Shown here: piece after piece, positions 1-9,409 of the stretch
Numbering within the stretch: the stretch's first letter is position 1
Layout: each line of letters starts with the position of its first letter
Translations under genes and position numbers: made by a program
Notes under the pieces: model-generated
What the model saw: the letters and a program-made list of their open reading frames with translations, nothing else
What the model was told of the DNA's origin: nothing
Databases searched by the model: none
Assembly (NCBI GenBank): GCA_900541785.1
Contig: UQKY01000012.1
Coordinates: 1-46,685 of the forward strand
Direction: 5' to 3'
DNA: 46,685 nt
From: an uncultured Collinsella sp.
GTDB taxonomy: Bacteria; Actinomycetota; Coriobacteriia; Coriobacteriales; Coriobacteriaceae

Positions 1-192
1 TCCCAAGCGGAAACTGCATCCCACTCCAGACATGGATTCTGGGACACGCTTTCCGCAACGGACCTCTCGCGGAAAGCGCGCCCCACTCTGAGCGTCCATT
101 CTGGGATGTGGCTTCCCGATGGGGGCCGATGCGGAAACCGCATCCCGTTCCGAGCCTTCAAAGCGGGACGCGGCTTCCCCGAGAGGGTATCG
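1..192. repeat. Three tandem 62-bp repeats with internal dyad symmetry
   Basis: Three consecutive units start at 7, 69 and 131, each beginning GCGGAAA, with an exact 62-bp period. Each unit is an imperfect palindrome: GCGGAAA plus a C-rich stretch near the left is mirrored by GGGA followed by CTTTCCGC, CTTCCCG or CTTCCCCG on the right. The array runs off the left edge, so more units may lie outside. It stops two bases before the antiporter stop codon. It could form repeated hairpins in the 3' end of that mRNA. No reading frame across it looks coding. Confidence 0.75.
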
Positions 193-193
193 G

Positions 194-1756
194 CTACCTG
201 CCGTCGTCGTCCTGGGCTTCATCGCGCGCGTAGAGCTCCAGCATGCGGCGGCGGTATTCGTGCACGGCGAGCTTGGCGCGCTCCAGGCGGCGGCGCTCAC
301 GCGGAGTCAGCTTGGACGGGTCGACCTCGTCTCCATAGGTCTTATCGGCAAGCAGGTGCGCCGCGTCCACGATGCGGGCATCGATGTGGCCGCTCGCTGC
401 CTCGGCGGAAAGACGCTCGGCAATCGTATCGAGCGTAGGCAGGCCCTCGAATACACGACCATGTCCATGCGAGGTCAGCAGCTCGTGCTCGCGTGCGAGC
501 AGACTCGCCAAATCGTGATGGGCGCGCAGAATGTCGAGCGCATCGGATGGATGCTCGGCAACTTCTGCCACGGCGGCGACCGGTGCGGCGTCGACCACGC
601 GGTAGAAGAGCTGCGCGAGCAATGGCATCAAGAACACCGTGATGGCACCGGCGGCAACCATGACCGACGCAATGTCTTGCGACAGCGCGCCCGCGTTGAC
701 GGCAACGCTTGTCACGGCAACGATGATCGGCAGCGCCGTGGTGCAGTACAGGGCCACCGTAATGCGACCATACGCCGACACATCGCGCGTCACGGGACAA
801 ATGCTCATAGAGATGAGAATGGGCACCGCGCGAATAATCAGCAGCGCCACGATAAAGCCCACGAGCAAGCCCGGGCGCGACGCCACGGCCGTCAGATCGA
901 TCTTCGCGCCCGATACGGTAAAGAACACCGGAATCAAAAAGCCATAGGCCAGGCCATCGAGCTTGGTCTCGAGCGTATGGTTGCCCTCGGGGATGATGTA
1001 GCGCAGGACAAAGCCGGCGGCAAAAGCGCCCAACACGATATCGAGGCTAAAAATAGCGGAAAACGCCACGAGCGTGACCAAAATAAGCACCGTCAGGCGC
1101 ACGAAGGTCTGCGACGTGGTGTCGGCGCGCTCCTGAATAAAGGCGAAAAACCGGCTGCCGATGCGTTTGGAACGGCCGGGGACCACGGCAAGCAGTACAC
1201 ACACGGCGGCAAATAAGCCCAAGATCAGCAGCGTCTCGATGCCCGTACGGGCAGACAGCAGTACCGACATGGCGAGCACGGGGCCGAGCTCGCCCCACGT
1301 ACCATAGGCGAGAATCGAATCACCGACGCGCGTTCCGGCAAGCGACCGCTCGCGCAAGATGGGCATGAGCGCTCCAAGCGCCGTCGAGGTCAAGGCGAGC
1401 GTCACGGCGATACCGTCGAAATGGCTGACCGAGAACCACGGCGTAAAGCGCACGGCAAGCCAGGCGATACCAAACGTGACGGCCCACGTCGCCAAGCCGT
1501 AGCGCCCCTCCACACCCGTAATGTTCTTAGGGTCGATCTCAAAGCCGGCAAGCAGGAACAAAAAGGCCAGGCCGAGCTCTGACACGAGCGAAACCTCGGC
1601 ATCTACATGGATGACGCCGAGCATATGAGGTCCCAGCACCGCACCGAGCACGAGCAAAAAGACCGTCTCGGGAACGGGTTTTCCGGGAATCGCCGAGGCG
1701 ATGAAGGGGCTTGCAAAGGCCACGAGCGCGATGATGGCGAGCGAAACAAATGCCAT
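194..1756 (-). CDS. Kef/CPA2-type cation:proton antiporter
   Basis: Inner-membrane monovalent cation/proton exchanger, 520 residues. About the first 390 residues are a run of hydrophobic helices typical of the Na+/H+ exchanger domain, with the internal FLLAGFEIDP and GAFAAGFVLRY segments seen in this family. The last 130 residues are hydrophilic, predicted helical and charged, and I see no Rossmann TrkA-N nucleotide-binding domain, so it is not a full KefB/KefC. ATG at 1756 is chosen because AGAAAGG lies 6-7 bases upstream; a longer frame to 1918 has no such site. It is divergent from purL. The transported ion cannot be read from sequence. Confidence 0.85.
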   Translation of the reverse strand: MAFVSLAIIALVAFASPFIASAIPGKPVPETVFLLVLGAVLGPHMLGVIHVDAEVSLVSELGLAFLFLLAGFEIDPKNITGVEGRYGLATWAVTFGIAWLAVRFTPWFSVSHFDGIAVTLALTSTALGALMPILRERSLAGTRVGDSILAYGTWGELGPVLAMSVLLSARTGIETLLILGLFAAVCVLLAVVPGRSKRIGSRFFAFIQERADTTSQTFVRLTVLILVTLVAFSAIFSLDIVLGAFAAGFVLRYIIPEGNHTLETKLDGLAYGFLIPVFFTVSGAKIDLTAVASRPGLLVGFIVALLIIRAVPILISMSICPVTRDVSAYGRITVALYCTTALPIIVAVTSVAVNAGALSQDIASVMVAAGAITVFLMPLLAQLFYRVVDAAPVAAVAEVAEHPSDALDILRAHHDLASLLAREHELLTSHGHGRVFEGLPTLDTIAERLSAEAASGHIDARIVDAAHLLADKTYGDEVDPSKLTPRERRRLERAKLAVHEYRRRMLELYARDEAQDDDGR

Positions 1757-1940
1757 GTGATGCCTTTCTCTTGTTTGCGCTTCACTGTAGCACCCTCGCC
1801 GTCCGCAACGCGCCACGAGCTGTCGTATCATAGTGAGGTTTACAAACATGTGGCTCAAGGCGACCGCAGGGCAGGCCCCGCAAACCGACCGCTGCCGCAT
1901 ACCGTACCGTACGCCCAACCGATCAGGAAGGCAGGAACCA
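1757..1940. other. Divergent intergenic region, antiporter / purL
   Basis: This 184-bp gap must hold promoters for both flanking genes. A TATCAT at 1826-1831 is a possible -10 for purL, but I see no convincing -35. No riboswitch or palindromic purine operator is obvious by eye. Confidence 0.3.
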
Positions 1941-4900
1941 ATGGTCTCTCGTATCTACGTGGAGAAGAAACCCGGGTTCGACGTCGAGGCTCAGCAGCTC
2001 AAGGGCGAGCTGACCGAGATTCTCGGCATCAAGGGCATCGAGGCCCTGAGGATCATCAACCGCTACGACGTCGAGGGCATCGACGAGGAGCTTTTCCGCT
2101 CCTGCGTGCCGACCGTCTTTAGCGAGCCCCAGGTCGATGTGACCTACGACGAGCTCCCCGCAAGCGATGGCGCCGTCTTTGCCGTCGAATTCCTGCCTGG
2201 CCAGTTTGACCAGCGCGCCGACTCCGCCAGTGAGTGCGTTCAGCTCATCAGCCAGGGCGAGCGCCCCGCCGTGCGCTCCGCCAAGGTCTATATGATCTCG
2301 GGCGCTCTGGACGAAGCCGCCATCGAGGCCATCAAGCACTACGTGGTGAACCCCGTCGAGGCGCGCATCGCCTCACTCGACCTGCCCGAGACGCTGTACA
2401 TGGAGACCCCCGAGCCCCAGCCCGTCGAGGTGCTCGACGGCTTCCGCGAGCTCGATGAGGCCGGCCTCGCCGCCTTTATCGCCGATCGCGGCCTTGCCAT
2501 GGACGAGGCAGACATCGCCTTCTGCCAGCAGTACTTCCGCGATGAGGATCGCGACCCCACCATCACCGAGATCCGCGTGATCGACACCTATTGGTCCGAC
2601 CACTGCCGCCACACCACCTTCGGCACCGTCCTGGACGACGTGACGATCGACGACGCCGTGGTGCAGCAGGCCTTCGACCGCTACATAGAGATGCGCCACG
2701 AACTCGGCCGCGACGCCAAGCCCGTCTGCCTCATGGACATGGGCACCATCGGCGCTAAGTACCTTAAGAAGACCGGCGTAATGACCGATGTCGATGAGTC
2801 CGAGGAGATCAACGCCTGCACCGTCAAGGTGAAGGTCGATGTCGACGGCGAGGACCAGGACTGGCTGTTCCTGTTTAAGAACGAGACCCACAACCACCCG
2901 ACCGAGATCGAGCCCTTCGGCGGTGCCGCCACCTGCGTGGGCGGCGCCATCCGCGACCCGCTCTCGGGCCGCAGCTACGTGTACCAGGCCATGCGTGTCA
3001 CCGGCGCCGGCGACCCCACCGTCCCCGTGTCCGAGACGCTCGAGGGCAAGCTGCCGCAGCGCAAGCTCGTAACCACCGCTGCCGCCGGCTACTCCAGCTA
3101 CGGCAACCAGATCGGCCTTGCCACCGGCCAGGTCAACGAGCTCTATCACCCCGGCTACGTGGCCAAGCGCATGGAGGTCGGCGCCGTCGTGGGCGCTACC
3201 CCGGCAAACCACGTGCGCCGCGAGTGCCCCGCCCCCACCGACAAGATCATCCTGCTGGGCGGCCGCACCGGCCGTGACGGCATCGGCGGTGCCACCGGCT
3301 CCTCCAAGACCCAGAACACCGAGTCCATCGAGACCTCGGGCGCCGAGGTCCAGAAGGGCAACGCCCCAGTCGAGCGCAAGCTGCAGCGCCTCTTCCGCCG
3401 CGGCGACGCCTGCCGCCTGATCAAGCGCTGCAACGACTTTGGCGCCGGCGGCGTCTCGGTCGCCGTAGGCGAACTTGCCGACGGCCTGTACGTGGACCTG
3501 GACACCGTGACCAAAAAGTACGACGGCCTGGACGGCACCGAGCTCGCCATCTCCGAGTCCCAGGAGCGCATGGCTTGCGCCGTCGCCGATGGTGACGTCG
3601 ATGAGTTCATGGGTTACGCCGCCGAGGAAAACCTGGAGGCGACCGTTATCGCCGAGGTTACCGCCGAGCCGCGCATGCGCATGGCCTGGAACGGCGTCGC
3701 CATCGTCGATCTGTCCCGCGAGTTCCTCAACTCCAACGGTGCGCCCAAGCACCAGGTCGCTCACGTGTGCGCCCGCAGCGTATGGCAGCCCAGCTGGGCC
3801 GGTACCACGCTTGCCGAGCGCATGACCTCGCTTGTCACCGACCTCAACGTCGCCTCCAACAAGGGCCTTTCCGAGCGCTTCGACTCCACCATCGGCGCCG
3901 CGACCGTGCTCATGCCCTTTGGCGGCAAGACGCAGCTCACCCCGAGCTCTGCCATGGTCGCCAAGTTCCCCGTGGACGGCGAGACCACCACGGCAAGCGC
4001 CATGGCATGGGGCTTCAACCCCTACCTGATGGAAGCCGACCAGTTTGCCGGCGCCTACCTGTCCGTGGTCGAGTCCATCGCCAAGCTCGTGGCTGCCGGC
4101 TTTGAGCACAAGCGCGCCTATCTCTCCTTCCAGGAGTACTTCGAGCGTCTGCGCACCGAGGCCGAGCGCTGGGGCAAGCCCACGGCAGCCGTCCTGGGCG
4201 CCCTCATGGCCCAGGTCGACCTGGGTGCCGGCGCCATCGGTGGCAAGGACTCCATGAGCGGCTCGTTTGAGGACGAGACCGGCGAGCTCAACGTTCCGCC
4301 GACCCTAATCAGCTTCGCTGTTGCCGTGGGCCGTGCCGCCCGTGCCGTCTCGCCCGAGTTCAAGGGCCTGACGCATCGCGTCGTGCGCATCGCCCCCGCC
4401 ACCTATGGCGAGGACTACCGCCCCGATGCCCAGCAGCTGCTCGCCGCGTTTGACGCCGTCGAGGCGCTCACCGCTACCGGCGACGCCCTGGCCGTCTCCA
4501 CGCCCGGCTACGGCTGCGGCGCCGAGAGCCTCTTTAAGATGTGCGTCGGCAACCAGATCGGTATCGAGCTTGCCGAGGATGTGGACGTGGAGAGCCTCTT
4601 CACCCCGCTCTACGGCAGCTTTATCGTCGAGCTCGCCGAGGATGCCGAGCTGCCCAAGGTCGCCGACGGCGTTGTCGTCGAGCCCCTGGGCACCACCGTT
4701 GAGGGTTACGTCATCGATACTGGCTCCGAGGTCATCGAGCTCACCGAGCTTCAGGAGACCTGGGAGAGCGGCATCGAGAGCGTCTTCGCCTACCGCAGCG
4801 CCGGCGAGACCGCCGAGGTCGAGACCATCGACTTCCGCGCCAAGGACATCCACGTGTACGGCGGCGCCAAGATCGCCCGCCCGCGCGTGGTCATCCCCGT

Positions 4901-5687
4901 GTTCCCCGGCAACAACTGCGAGTACGACAGCGCCCGCGCCTTCCGCGCCGCCGGCGCCGAGGCTGACACCTTCGTGATCAACAACCTCACGCCCGAGGCC
5001 GTCGCCGAGAGCACCCACGAGCTTGCCCGCCGCATCCGTGCAAGCCAGATTGTCATGATCCCCGGCGGCTTCTCGGGCGGCGACGAGCCCGACGGCTCCG
5101 CCAAGTTCATCACGGCGTTCTTCCGCGCTCCCGAGGTCACCGAGGCAGTCCGTGACCTGCTCAAGGCCCGCGATGGCCTGATGCTGGGCATCTGCAACGG
5201 CTTCCAGGCCCTGATCAAGCTCGGCCTGGTGCCCTACGGTGACATCGTCGACGCCACGCCCGATGCGCCCACGCTGACGTTCAACACCATCGGTCGCCAT
5301 CAGAGCCGCCTGGTGCGCACCCGCATCTCGTCCAACCTGTCCCCGTGGCTGTCGCAGTGTAGCCTCGACGACCCCTACACCGTCGCCATCAGCCACGGCG
5401 AGGGCCGCTTTGTCGCCAACGACGAGGTACTCGCCCAGCTTATCGCCAACGGCCAGGTCGCCACGCAGTACGTGGGCGAGGACGGCAAGCCCAGCATGGA
5501 CCTTTCCGTCAACCCCAACGGCTCCGCACTCGCCATCGAGGGCATCACGAGCCCCGACGGCCGCGTCCTGGGCAAGATGGGCCATGCCGAGCGTCGCGGC
5601 GACAACCTGTACCGCAACGTGCCCGAGCATGTCCCCGGCGACAAGTTCATGCCGATCTTTGAGAGCGGCGTAGCCTACTTCGCCTAA
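1941..5687 (+). CDS. purL: Phosphoribosylformylglycinamidine synthase, fused synthetase-glutaminase
   Basis: Fourth step of de novo purine synthesis: converts FGAR to FGAM with ATP and glutamine-derived ammonia, in the cytoplasm. The 1248-residue protein is the large one-piece form. A DHCRHTTF segment lies near residue 220, ETHNHPTEIEPFGG near 314 and a GGKDSMSGS segment near 767. A class I glutaminase domain from about residue 985 has the nucleophile Cys1085 in LGICNGFQ. The spacing and motifs match the clostridial-type fused enzyme rather than separate PurL/PurQ/PurS. ATG at 1941 follows AGGAAGGCAGGA; an in-frame extension to 1833 lacks a binding site. A strong terminator follows at 5726. 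No other pur gene is in the window, so it appears to be transcribed alone. Confidence 0.96.
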   Translation: MVSRIYVEKKPGFDVEAQQLKGELTEILGIKGIEALRIINRYDVEGIDEELFRSCVPTVFSEPQVDVTYDELPASDGAVFAVEFLPGQFDQRADSASECVQLISQGERPAVRSAKVYMISGALDEAAIEAIKHYVVNPVEARIASLDLPETLYMETPEPQPVEVLDGFRELDEAGLAAFIADRGLAMDEADIAFCQQYFRDEDRDPTITEIRVIDTYWSDHCRHTTFGTVLDDVTIDDAVVQQAFDRYIEMRHELGRDAKPVCLMDMGTIGAKYLKKTGVMTDVDESEEINACTVKVKVDVDGEDQDWLFLFKNETHNHPTEIEPFGGAATCVGGAIRDPLSGRSYVYQAMRVTGAGDPTVPVSETLEGKLPQRKLVTTAAAGYSSYGNQIGLATGQVNELYHPGYVAKRMEVGAVVGATPANHVRRECPAPTDKIILLGGRTGRDGIGGATGSSKTQNTESIETSGAEVQKGNAPVERKLQRLFRRGDACRLIKRCNDFGAGGVSVAVGELADGLYVDLDTVTKKYDGLDGTELAISESQERMACAVADGDVDEFMGYAAEENLEATVIAEVTAEPRMRMAWNGVAIVDLSREFLNSNGAPKHQVAHVCARSVWQPSWAGTTLAERMTSLVTDLNVASNKGLSERFDSTIGAATVLMPFGGKTQLTPSSAMVAKFPVDGETTTASAMAWGFNPYLMEADQFAGAYLSVVESIAKLVAAGFEHKRAYLSFQEYFERLRTEAERWGKPTAAVLGALMAQVDLGAGAIGGKDSMSGSFEDETGELNVPPTLISFAVAVGRAARAVSPEFKGLTHRVVRIAPATYGEDYRPDAQQLLAAFDAVEALTATGDALAVSTPGYGCGAESLFKMCVGNQIGIELAEDVDVESLFTPLYGSFIVELAEDAELPKVADGVVVEPLGTTVEGYVIDTGSEVIELTELQETWESGIESVFAYRSAGETAEVETIDFRAKDIHVYGGAKIARPRVVIPVFPGNNCEYDSARAFRAAGAEADTFVINNLTPEAVAESTHELARRIRASQIVMIPGGFSGGDEPDGSAKFITAFFRAPEVTEAVRDLLKARDGLMLGICNGFQALIKLGLVPYGDIVDATPDAPTLTFNTIGRHQSRLVRTRISSNLSPWLSQCSLDDPYTVAISHGEGRFVANDEVLAQLIANGQVATQYVGEDGKPSMDLSVNPNGSALAIEGITSPDGRVLGKMGHAERRGDNLYRNVPEHVPGDKFMPIFESGVAYFA

Positions 5688-5725
5688 ACCTTTCCCATCG
5701 GGTACAATCCCTTCGGGTAACAACA

Positions 5726-5763
5726 CCCGCCACCGACACATCAGGTGGCGGGTTCTTTTTTTG
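5726..5763 (+). terminator. Rho-independent terminator after purL
   Basis: Nine-base perfect stem CCCGCCACC / GGTGGCGGG with a nine-base loop, followed by a T-rich tract that runs almost to the binding site of the next gene. Confidence 0.9.
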
Positions 5764-5787
5764 CTTCGCGCATATAGGAAGGACATC

Positions 5788-6723
5788 ATGGAAAGCCGCA
5801 AGCCGTATCTCGCCACCCTGCCCGGACTCATCCTGGGCTGTCTCGTTTGCTGCGCCCTCTGGGGCTCCGCCTTCCCCTGCATCAAGATCGGCTACGGCCT
5901 CTTTGGCATTCCCGCGCACGACAGCGCCTCTCAGCTGCTCTTCGCGGGTCTGCGCTTCACGCTTGCCGGCATGCTGGTCATTGTTGGCATGAGCGTGGCC
6001 CAGCGCCGACCGCTCGTTCCGCAAGCGCGTGATATCAAGCCCATCTGCATCTTGTCGCTCTTCCAGACTATCGGGCAGTACTTCTTTTTCTACCTGGGAC
6101 TTTCGCGCGCCAGCGCCATGTCGAGTTCCATCATCGAAGCCAGCGCCAACTTCCTCGCAATCCTCTTTGCCGCCCTGGCGTTTCGCACCGAAAAGCTCGA
6201 TGCGGCCAAGATGCTTGGCTGCGTGCTGGGCTTTGCCGGTGTCGCGCTCGTCAACCTTTCGGGCGCGGACGGCACCTTTGGCTTTGCGCTCGACGGCGAG
6301 GGCTTTATCCTGGCCTCCACCGTCGCGGGTGCCCTTTCGACCTGCCTGATCGGTATCTTCTCGCGTGAGCACGACGGCGTCTTGCTTGCCGGGTGGCAGT
6401 TCTTGGTCGGCGGCCTGGTCCTCACCGCCATCGGCTTTTTGATGGGTGGCGCGCTCTCCCCCACGGCGATTGCCCCCGCCATCGCGCTCATCATCTACAT
6501 GGCGCTTATCTCCGCGGTCGCCTACTCGCTGTGGTCGCGCCTGCTTGCTGTCAACCCCGTCAGCCGCGTCTCGGTCTTTGGGTTTATGAACCCCGTCTTT
6601 GGCGTGCTGCTGAGCGCCCTGCTGCTCGGCGAGGGTGCTGGCACAAGCCCCGTTACCGTCATCGTTGCCCTGCTGTTGGTCTGCGGCGGCATCATCATCG
6701 TCAACAAACCCAAAAAAGCCTAG
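5788..6723 (+). CDS. EamA/DMT-family transporter
   Basis: Inner-membrane drug/metabolite transporter superfamily protein of 311 residues with about ten hydrophobic helices in two EamA repeats. The family signature is visible near the N-terminus as ALWGSAFPCIKIGYG, and the second half contains AYSLWSRLLAVNPVSRVSVFGFMNPVFGVL, the usual EamA helix pattern. ATG at 5788 is preferred because AGGAAGGA sits just upstream; the frame opens at a TTG inside the preceding terminator T tract. Substrate is unknown. It is isolated by the purL terminator upstream and a convergent terminator downstream. Confidence 0.9.
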   Translation: MESRKPYLATLPGLILGCLVCCALWGSAFPCIKIGYGLFGIPAHDSASQLLFAGLRFTLAGMLVIVGMSVAQRRPLVPQARDIKPICILSLFQTIGQYFFFYLGLSRASAMSSSIIEASANFLAILFAALAFRTEKLDAAKMLGCVLGFAGVALVNLSGADGTFGFALDGEGFILASTVAGALSTCLIGIFSREHDGVLLAGWQFLVGGLVLTAIGFLMGGALSPTAIAPAIALIIYMALISAVAYSLWSRLLAVNPVSRVSVFGFMNPVFGVLLSALLLGEGAGTSPVTVIVALLLVCGGIIIVNKPKKA

Positions 6724-6875
6724 CGAGCTCACTTTTTTAGAGAGGGCGTTCGCACACTTCAGCTTAATGGAGTGCACTGGTTCTCGTTAATTTCGTACCG
6801 AGCCGCGGCGGCAGACGCTCGTCTTGCCGCACCGCGCCTGGGCGTTATGGCCGGTGGCCCCCGCAAACGCAAAAA

Positions 6876-6909
6876 GGGCGCACGACCATCGCAACGGTCG
6901 TGCGCCCTT
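6876..6909. terminator. Bidirectional terminator between convergent genes
   Basis: A 12-base stem, GGGCGCACGACC / GGTCGTGCGCCC, is flanked by AAAAA on the left and TTTTT on the right, so it can terminate the EamA gene on the plus strand and the GGDEF gene on the minus strand. The preceding 150 bases after the EamA stop hold nothing I can identify. Confidence 0.9.
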
Positions 6910-6912
6910 TTT

Positions 6913-8055
6913 CTAGCGTATCTGGGCGCCGGCTTTCTTTTTCTCGGCCTTGACGCGGTAGAGCTCCGCATCGGCAGCGCGAAGTAAGTCTTGCCAGGTA
7001 TCGACATCATCACCGACCCGTGCATAGCCGATGGACATCCGCAACAGATACGGCACCTCGGCATGAGCGAGCTCGTCGTTAATCGCCGAACACAGGTCTA
7101 TGATGTCCTGTTCCGCCGCTGCCTTCTGGAGCACCACGAACTCATCGCCGCCATAACGTGCGATAAAACCACCAGACGCCGAGCAGACCTCTTTGAGCGT
7201 AGCAGATATGACCTGGAGGGCATGATCGCCCTCAACATGTCCATACCGGTCGTTAATTTGCTTAAAGCCGTCGGCATCCATCATAAGCAGATACACATCA
7301 TCGGCCTGGTCAGCACCCGAGAACAGCGACAGCATATAGGTCTCAAAACGGTTGCGATTGTTGAGGCCAGTCAACGGGTCGGTCGAGATCAGCTGCTCCT
7401 GGTAGATGATGTAGAGCAGCAGGATGCTCAGCGTTATACCGACGCAAAGGCCCGGTACCGAAAACAAAACCTGGAAGGTACCACCCACCAGAGCGGGAAC
7501 CGCAAAAAAGGCGAGGGTGCGATAAATGGCCTTCTTTTGCAGACTTTCGACTTTTCGAGTCTGAATAAAGGCATGCAAAGACGTATATATGATGTAGCAG
7601 TAGCTAACGATAGGTTGAATCATATAAAGCGCTCCGCGACGATATACGCCCTGCGCATCGATATAGAACATAGCGTGCGTCCAGTAGCTGGTAAATGCCA
7701 GCACGACCACCAATACGGTTGGCAACGTCACGAGCGCCACCCTATAGCGCGCGGTCAAAAGGCGAGAGCCCTGCACTGTCTCGGAATAGAAAAACCAAAT
7801 GAGGCACGCGATGGCGAACAGCGAAAACGAGACCGCGTTGGAAATCCAGTTGGCCGTGATGCCTACAGGAGTGCTCACGCCGTCCGAGAGCGTCCAGATC
7901 ATATCGAAGAAAATGTAGGCAGCAGACGTGTAGCCCAGCATGCTAAACAAGAGCTGCTGGGTGCTCGAGAACAAGGAGCGGCGGCTTCGTGCGGCAAGCC
8001 CGATAAGAACAATCATGCATAGCAGGAATATCTCAATTTTGAGTGCCTTAACCAC
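6913..8055 (-). CDS. Membrane-anchored GGDEF protein (probable diguanylate cyclase)
   Basis: Likely makes the second messenger c-di-GMP from GTP at the membrane. The N-terminal half of the 380-residue protein has about six to seven hydrophobic helices, and the C-terminal domain from about residue 215 is a GGDEF domain. The active-site signature is intact as RYGGDEF near residue 302, with MDADGFKQINDRYGH upstream for metal and nucleotide binding. The residues five before GGDEF read SGGF rather than RxxD, so the product-inhibition I-site appears absent. GTG at 8055 is preferred, with AAGGG about ten bases upstream; the longer frame begins at TTG 8073 without a binding site. No EAL domain is present. 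Confidence 0.85.
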   Translation of the reverse strand: MVKALKIEIFLLCMIVLIGLAARSRRSLFSSTQQLLFSMLGYTSAAYIFFDMIWTLSDGVSTPVGITANWISNAVSFSLFAIACLIWFFYSETVQGSRLLTARYRVALVTLPTVLVVVLAFTSYWTHAMFYIDAQGVYRRGALYMIQPIVSYCYIIYTSLHAFIQTRKVESLQKKAIYRTLAFFAVPALVGGTFQVLFSVPGLCVGITLSILLLYIIYQEQLISTDPLTGLNNRNRFETYMLSLFSGADQADDVYLLMMDADGFKQINDRYGHVEGDHALQVISATLKEVCSASGGFIARYGGDEFVVLQKAAAEQDIIDLCSAINDELAHAEVPYLLRMSIGYARVGDDVDTWQDLLRAADAELYRVKAEKKKAGAQIR

Positions 8056-8156
8056 TAGACGCCATCCCTTCAATATCCAAGTGGTCAGAATCGCCCGATT
8101 CGAGTCTGGACAATAAACACCCCCTACTCCGCAGGGGTAAGGGGAATAATAGCAGA

Positions 8157-8198
8157 GCGCCCGAACGACACTGCAAGACAGCTTTCGTTCGGGCGCTC
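8157..8198. terminator. Hairpin after the KdgT-like gene
   Basis: AGCGCCCGAACGA is mirrored by TCGTTCGGGCGCT with a 16-base loop. It lies just past the minus-strand permease stop codon. There is no strong T run on either side, so it could be a weak terminator or a hairpin that stabilises mRNA. Confidence 0.5.
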
Positions 8199-8243
8199 AA
8201 ACGGCGCGAATTGCACGCCGGCATCATTGATTGGTAGCGATTG

Positions 8244-9266
8244 CTACTCGCCGTCGATGTCGGTCGCGACGGCCTCCTCAATAGCCTCGACGCCTTCGAC
8301 CGACAGATCCTCTTTGCCGTGGCAGAACTTCTTATCGACCCAGCCGGTCAGGATCGGAGCCATGATTGCCGTGATGATGACGGCGGTGGCGATCTGGGCG
8401 TACGCGGTGGGCGCAAGTTCGGCGTAGCGCGGTGCGACCTCGGCGAGGGCGACCGGCGTGGTCATAGCCGTGCCGGCGATAGTGGAGCAGGCAACGGCCG
8501 CCTTGCCGTTACCACCGCACAGGCGCTCGAACGCAAAGGTGATGGGGCCGACGATAAAGAGCGTGATGAGACCCAGCAGGATGCCCGAGATGCCGCCGGT
8601 GATAAAGCTCGAAAGGCTCATGGACGCACCGAGCTGAAATCCGATAACAGCGATCGCGGGATTGGCGCCGGGGACTAGCAGGTTCTTGATGAACGGGAAG
8701 AGGTTGCCCAGAACCATGCCGATAACAAGCGGCAGGATGGATCCGATGATGGTGCCGACGGGGATGTTGGCGAGACCCGAGACACCGAGGATGATCATGG
8801 TGACGGCGGGGCCGGCCGTAAAGAACAGAATACCGACGGCGCCCTGCTCGGACTCATCGCCAAACTCGCCCATGATGCCCGTATAGAGCGCCATGTTGCA
8901 AAACGTAATGCCGCCGATGATTGAGACCGAGCTCAGGCCCAGGAAGTTGTCGTTAAAGAAATATGCCACACCCAAGCCAAGGGCGGCCGCAACAACAAGC
9001 TTGGGGATCAGTACGACGATGCCGGTCTTGATAGCGCCCGGCGTGGACTTAAAGCTGATGCCGGCACCCACGAAGAGCAGGATCGCAGCGACGATGGTAT
9101 TGGAGCCGCCGCGGCAGGCAGCCGTAAAGAAGCCGCCGATCTCAAAGACCTGCGGACAGAAAGTGTTGAGCAAAAGGCCAACAATCATGGGATAGATCAT
9201 GATGTCGCCCGGGATACGCGGTACCTTGAATTTCTTTTGCTCGTTGGCGGTCGCTTCCTGTGCCAT
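8244..9266 (-). CDS. kdgT: 2-keto-3-deoxygluconate permease family transporter
   Basis: Proton-coupled uptake of 2-keto-3-deoxygluconate or a related sugar acid across the inner membrane. The 340-residue protein is hydrophobic throughout, with the N-terminal VPRIPGDIMIYPMIVGLLLN and the FVGAGISFKSTPGAIKTG segments typical of KdgT. ATG at 9266 has GGGGG about six bases upstream; an in-frame extension to 9296 adds no sensible sequence. No kdgK, kdgA or uxu genes lie nearby, so the true substrate may differ from that of the enterobacterial protein. The last residues are acidic. Confidence 0.85.
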   Translation of the reverse strand: MAQEATANEQKKFKVPRIPGDIMIYPMIVGLLLNTFCPQVFEIGGFFTAACRGGSNTIVAAILLFVGAGISFKSTPGAIKTGIVVLIPKLVVAAALGLGVAYFFNDNFLGLSSVSIIGGITFCNMALYTGIMGEFGDESEQGAVGILFFTAGPAVTMIILGVSGLANIPVGTIIGSILPLVIGMVLGNLFPFIKNLLVPGANPAIAVIGFQLGASMSLSSFITGGISGILLGLITLFIVGPITFAFERLCGGNGKAAVACSTIAGTAMTTPVALAEVAPRYAELAPTAYAQIATAVIITAIMAPILTGWVDKKFCHGKEDLSVEGVEAIEEAVATDIDGE

Positions 9267-9409
9267 GAAACCCCCATTTCCGCTGACGCAGAACAAAAGC
9301 CCACGTCACGCTTTGCTACAGTAAAGTTTGACCATGGTACCAGAAGAAGCAGACCGGCTCGGTGAGAAATTCGATTCGTTGGGCCGGGACGCTAAACGCA
9401 CCCTTGATT

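Noticed and set aside
1..192. Possible CRISPR array at the left edge
   Set aside because: The repeated part covers nearly the whole 62-bp unit and is itself palindromic and divergent; there are no unique spacers between identical repeats and no cas genes.
119..1216. Plus-strand open frame of 365 codons at the left end
   Set aside because: Antisense to the antiporter gene, with low-complexity His/Arg/Gln-rich translation and no binding site.
2373..4109. Minus-strand open frame of 578 codons inside purL, and a similar one at 4305-5885
   Set aside because: Gly/Ala/Val/His-rich shadow of a GC-rich real gene; no start signal and no recognisable domain.
5761..5787. Upstream TTG start for the EamA transporter
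   Set aside because: It lies in the terminator T tract and lacks a binding site; ATG 5788 has a strong one.
8121..8243. Riboswitch upstream of the GGDEF gene
   Set aside because: Only a simple hairpin at 8157-8198 is visible; no conserved c-di-GMP or other aptamer core can be seen.
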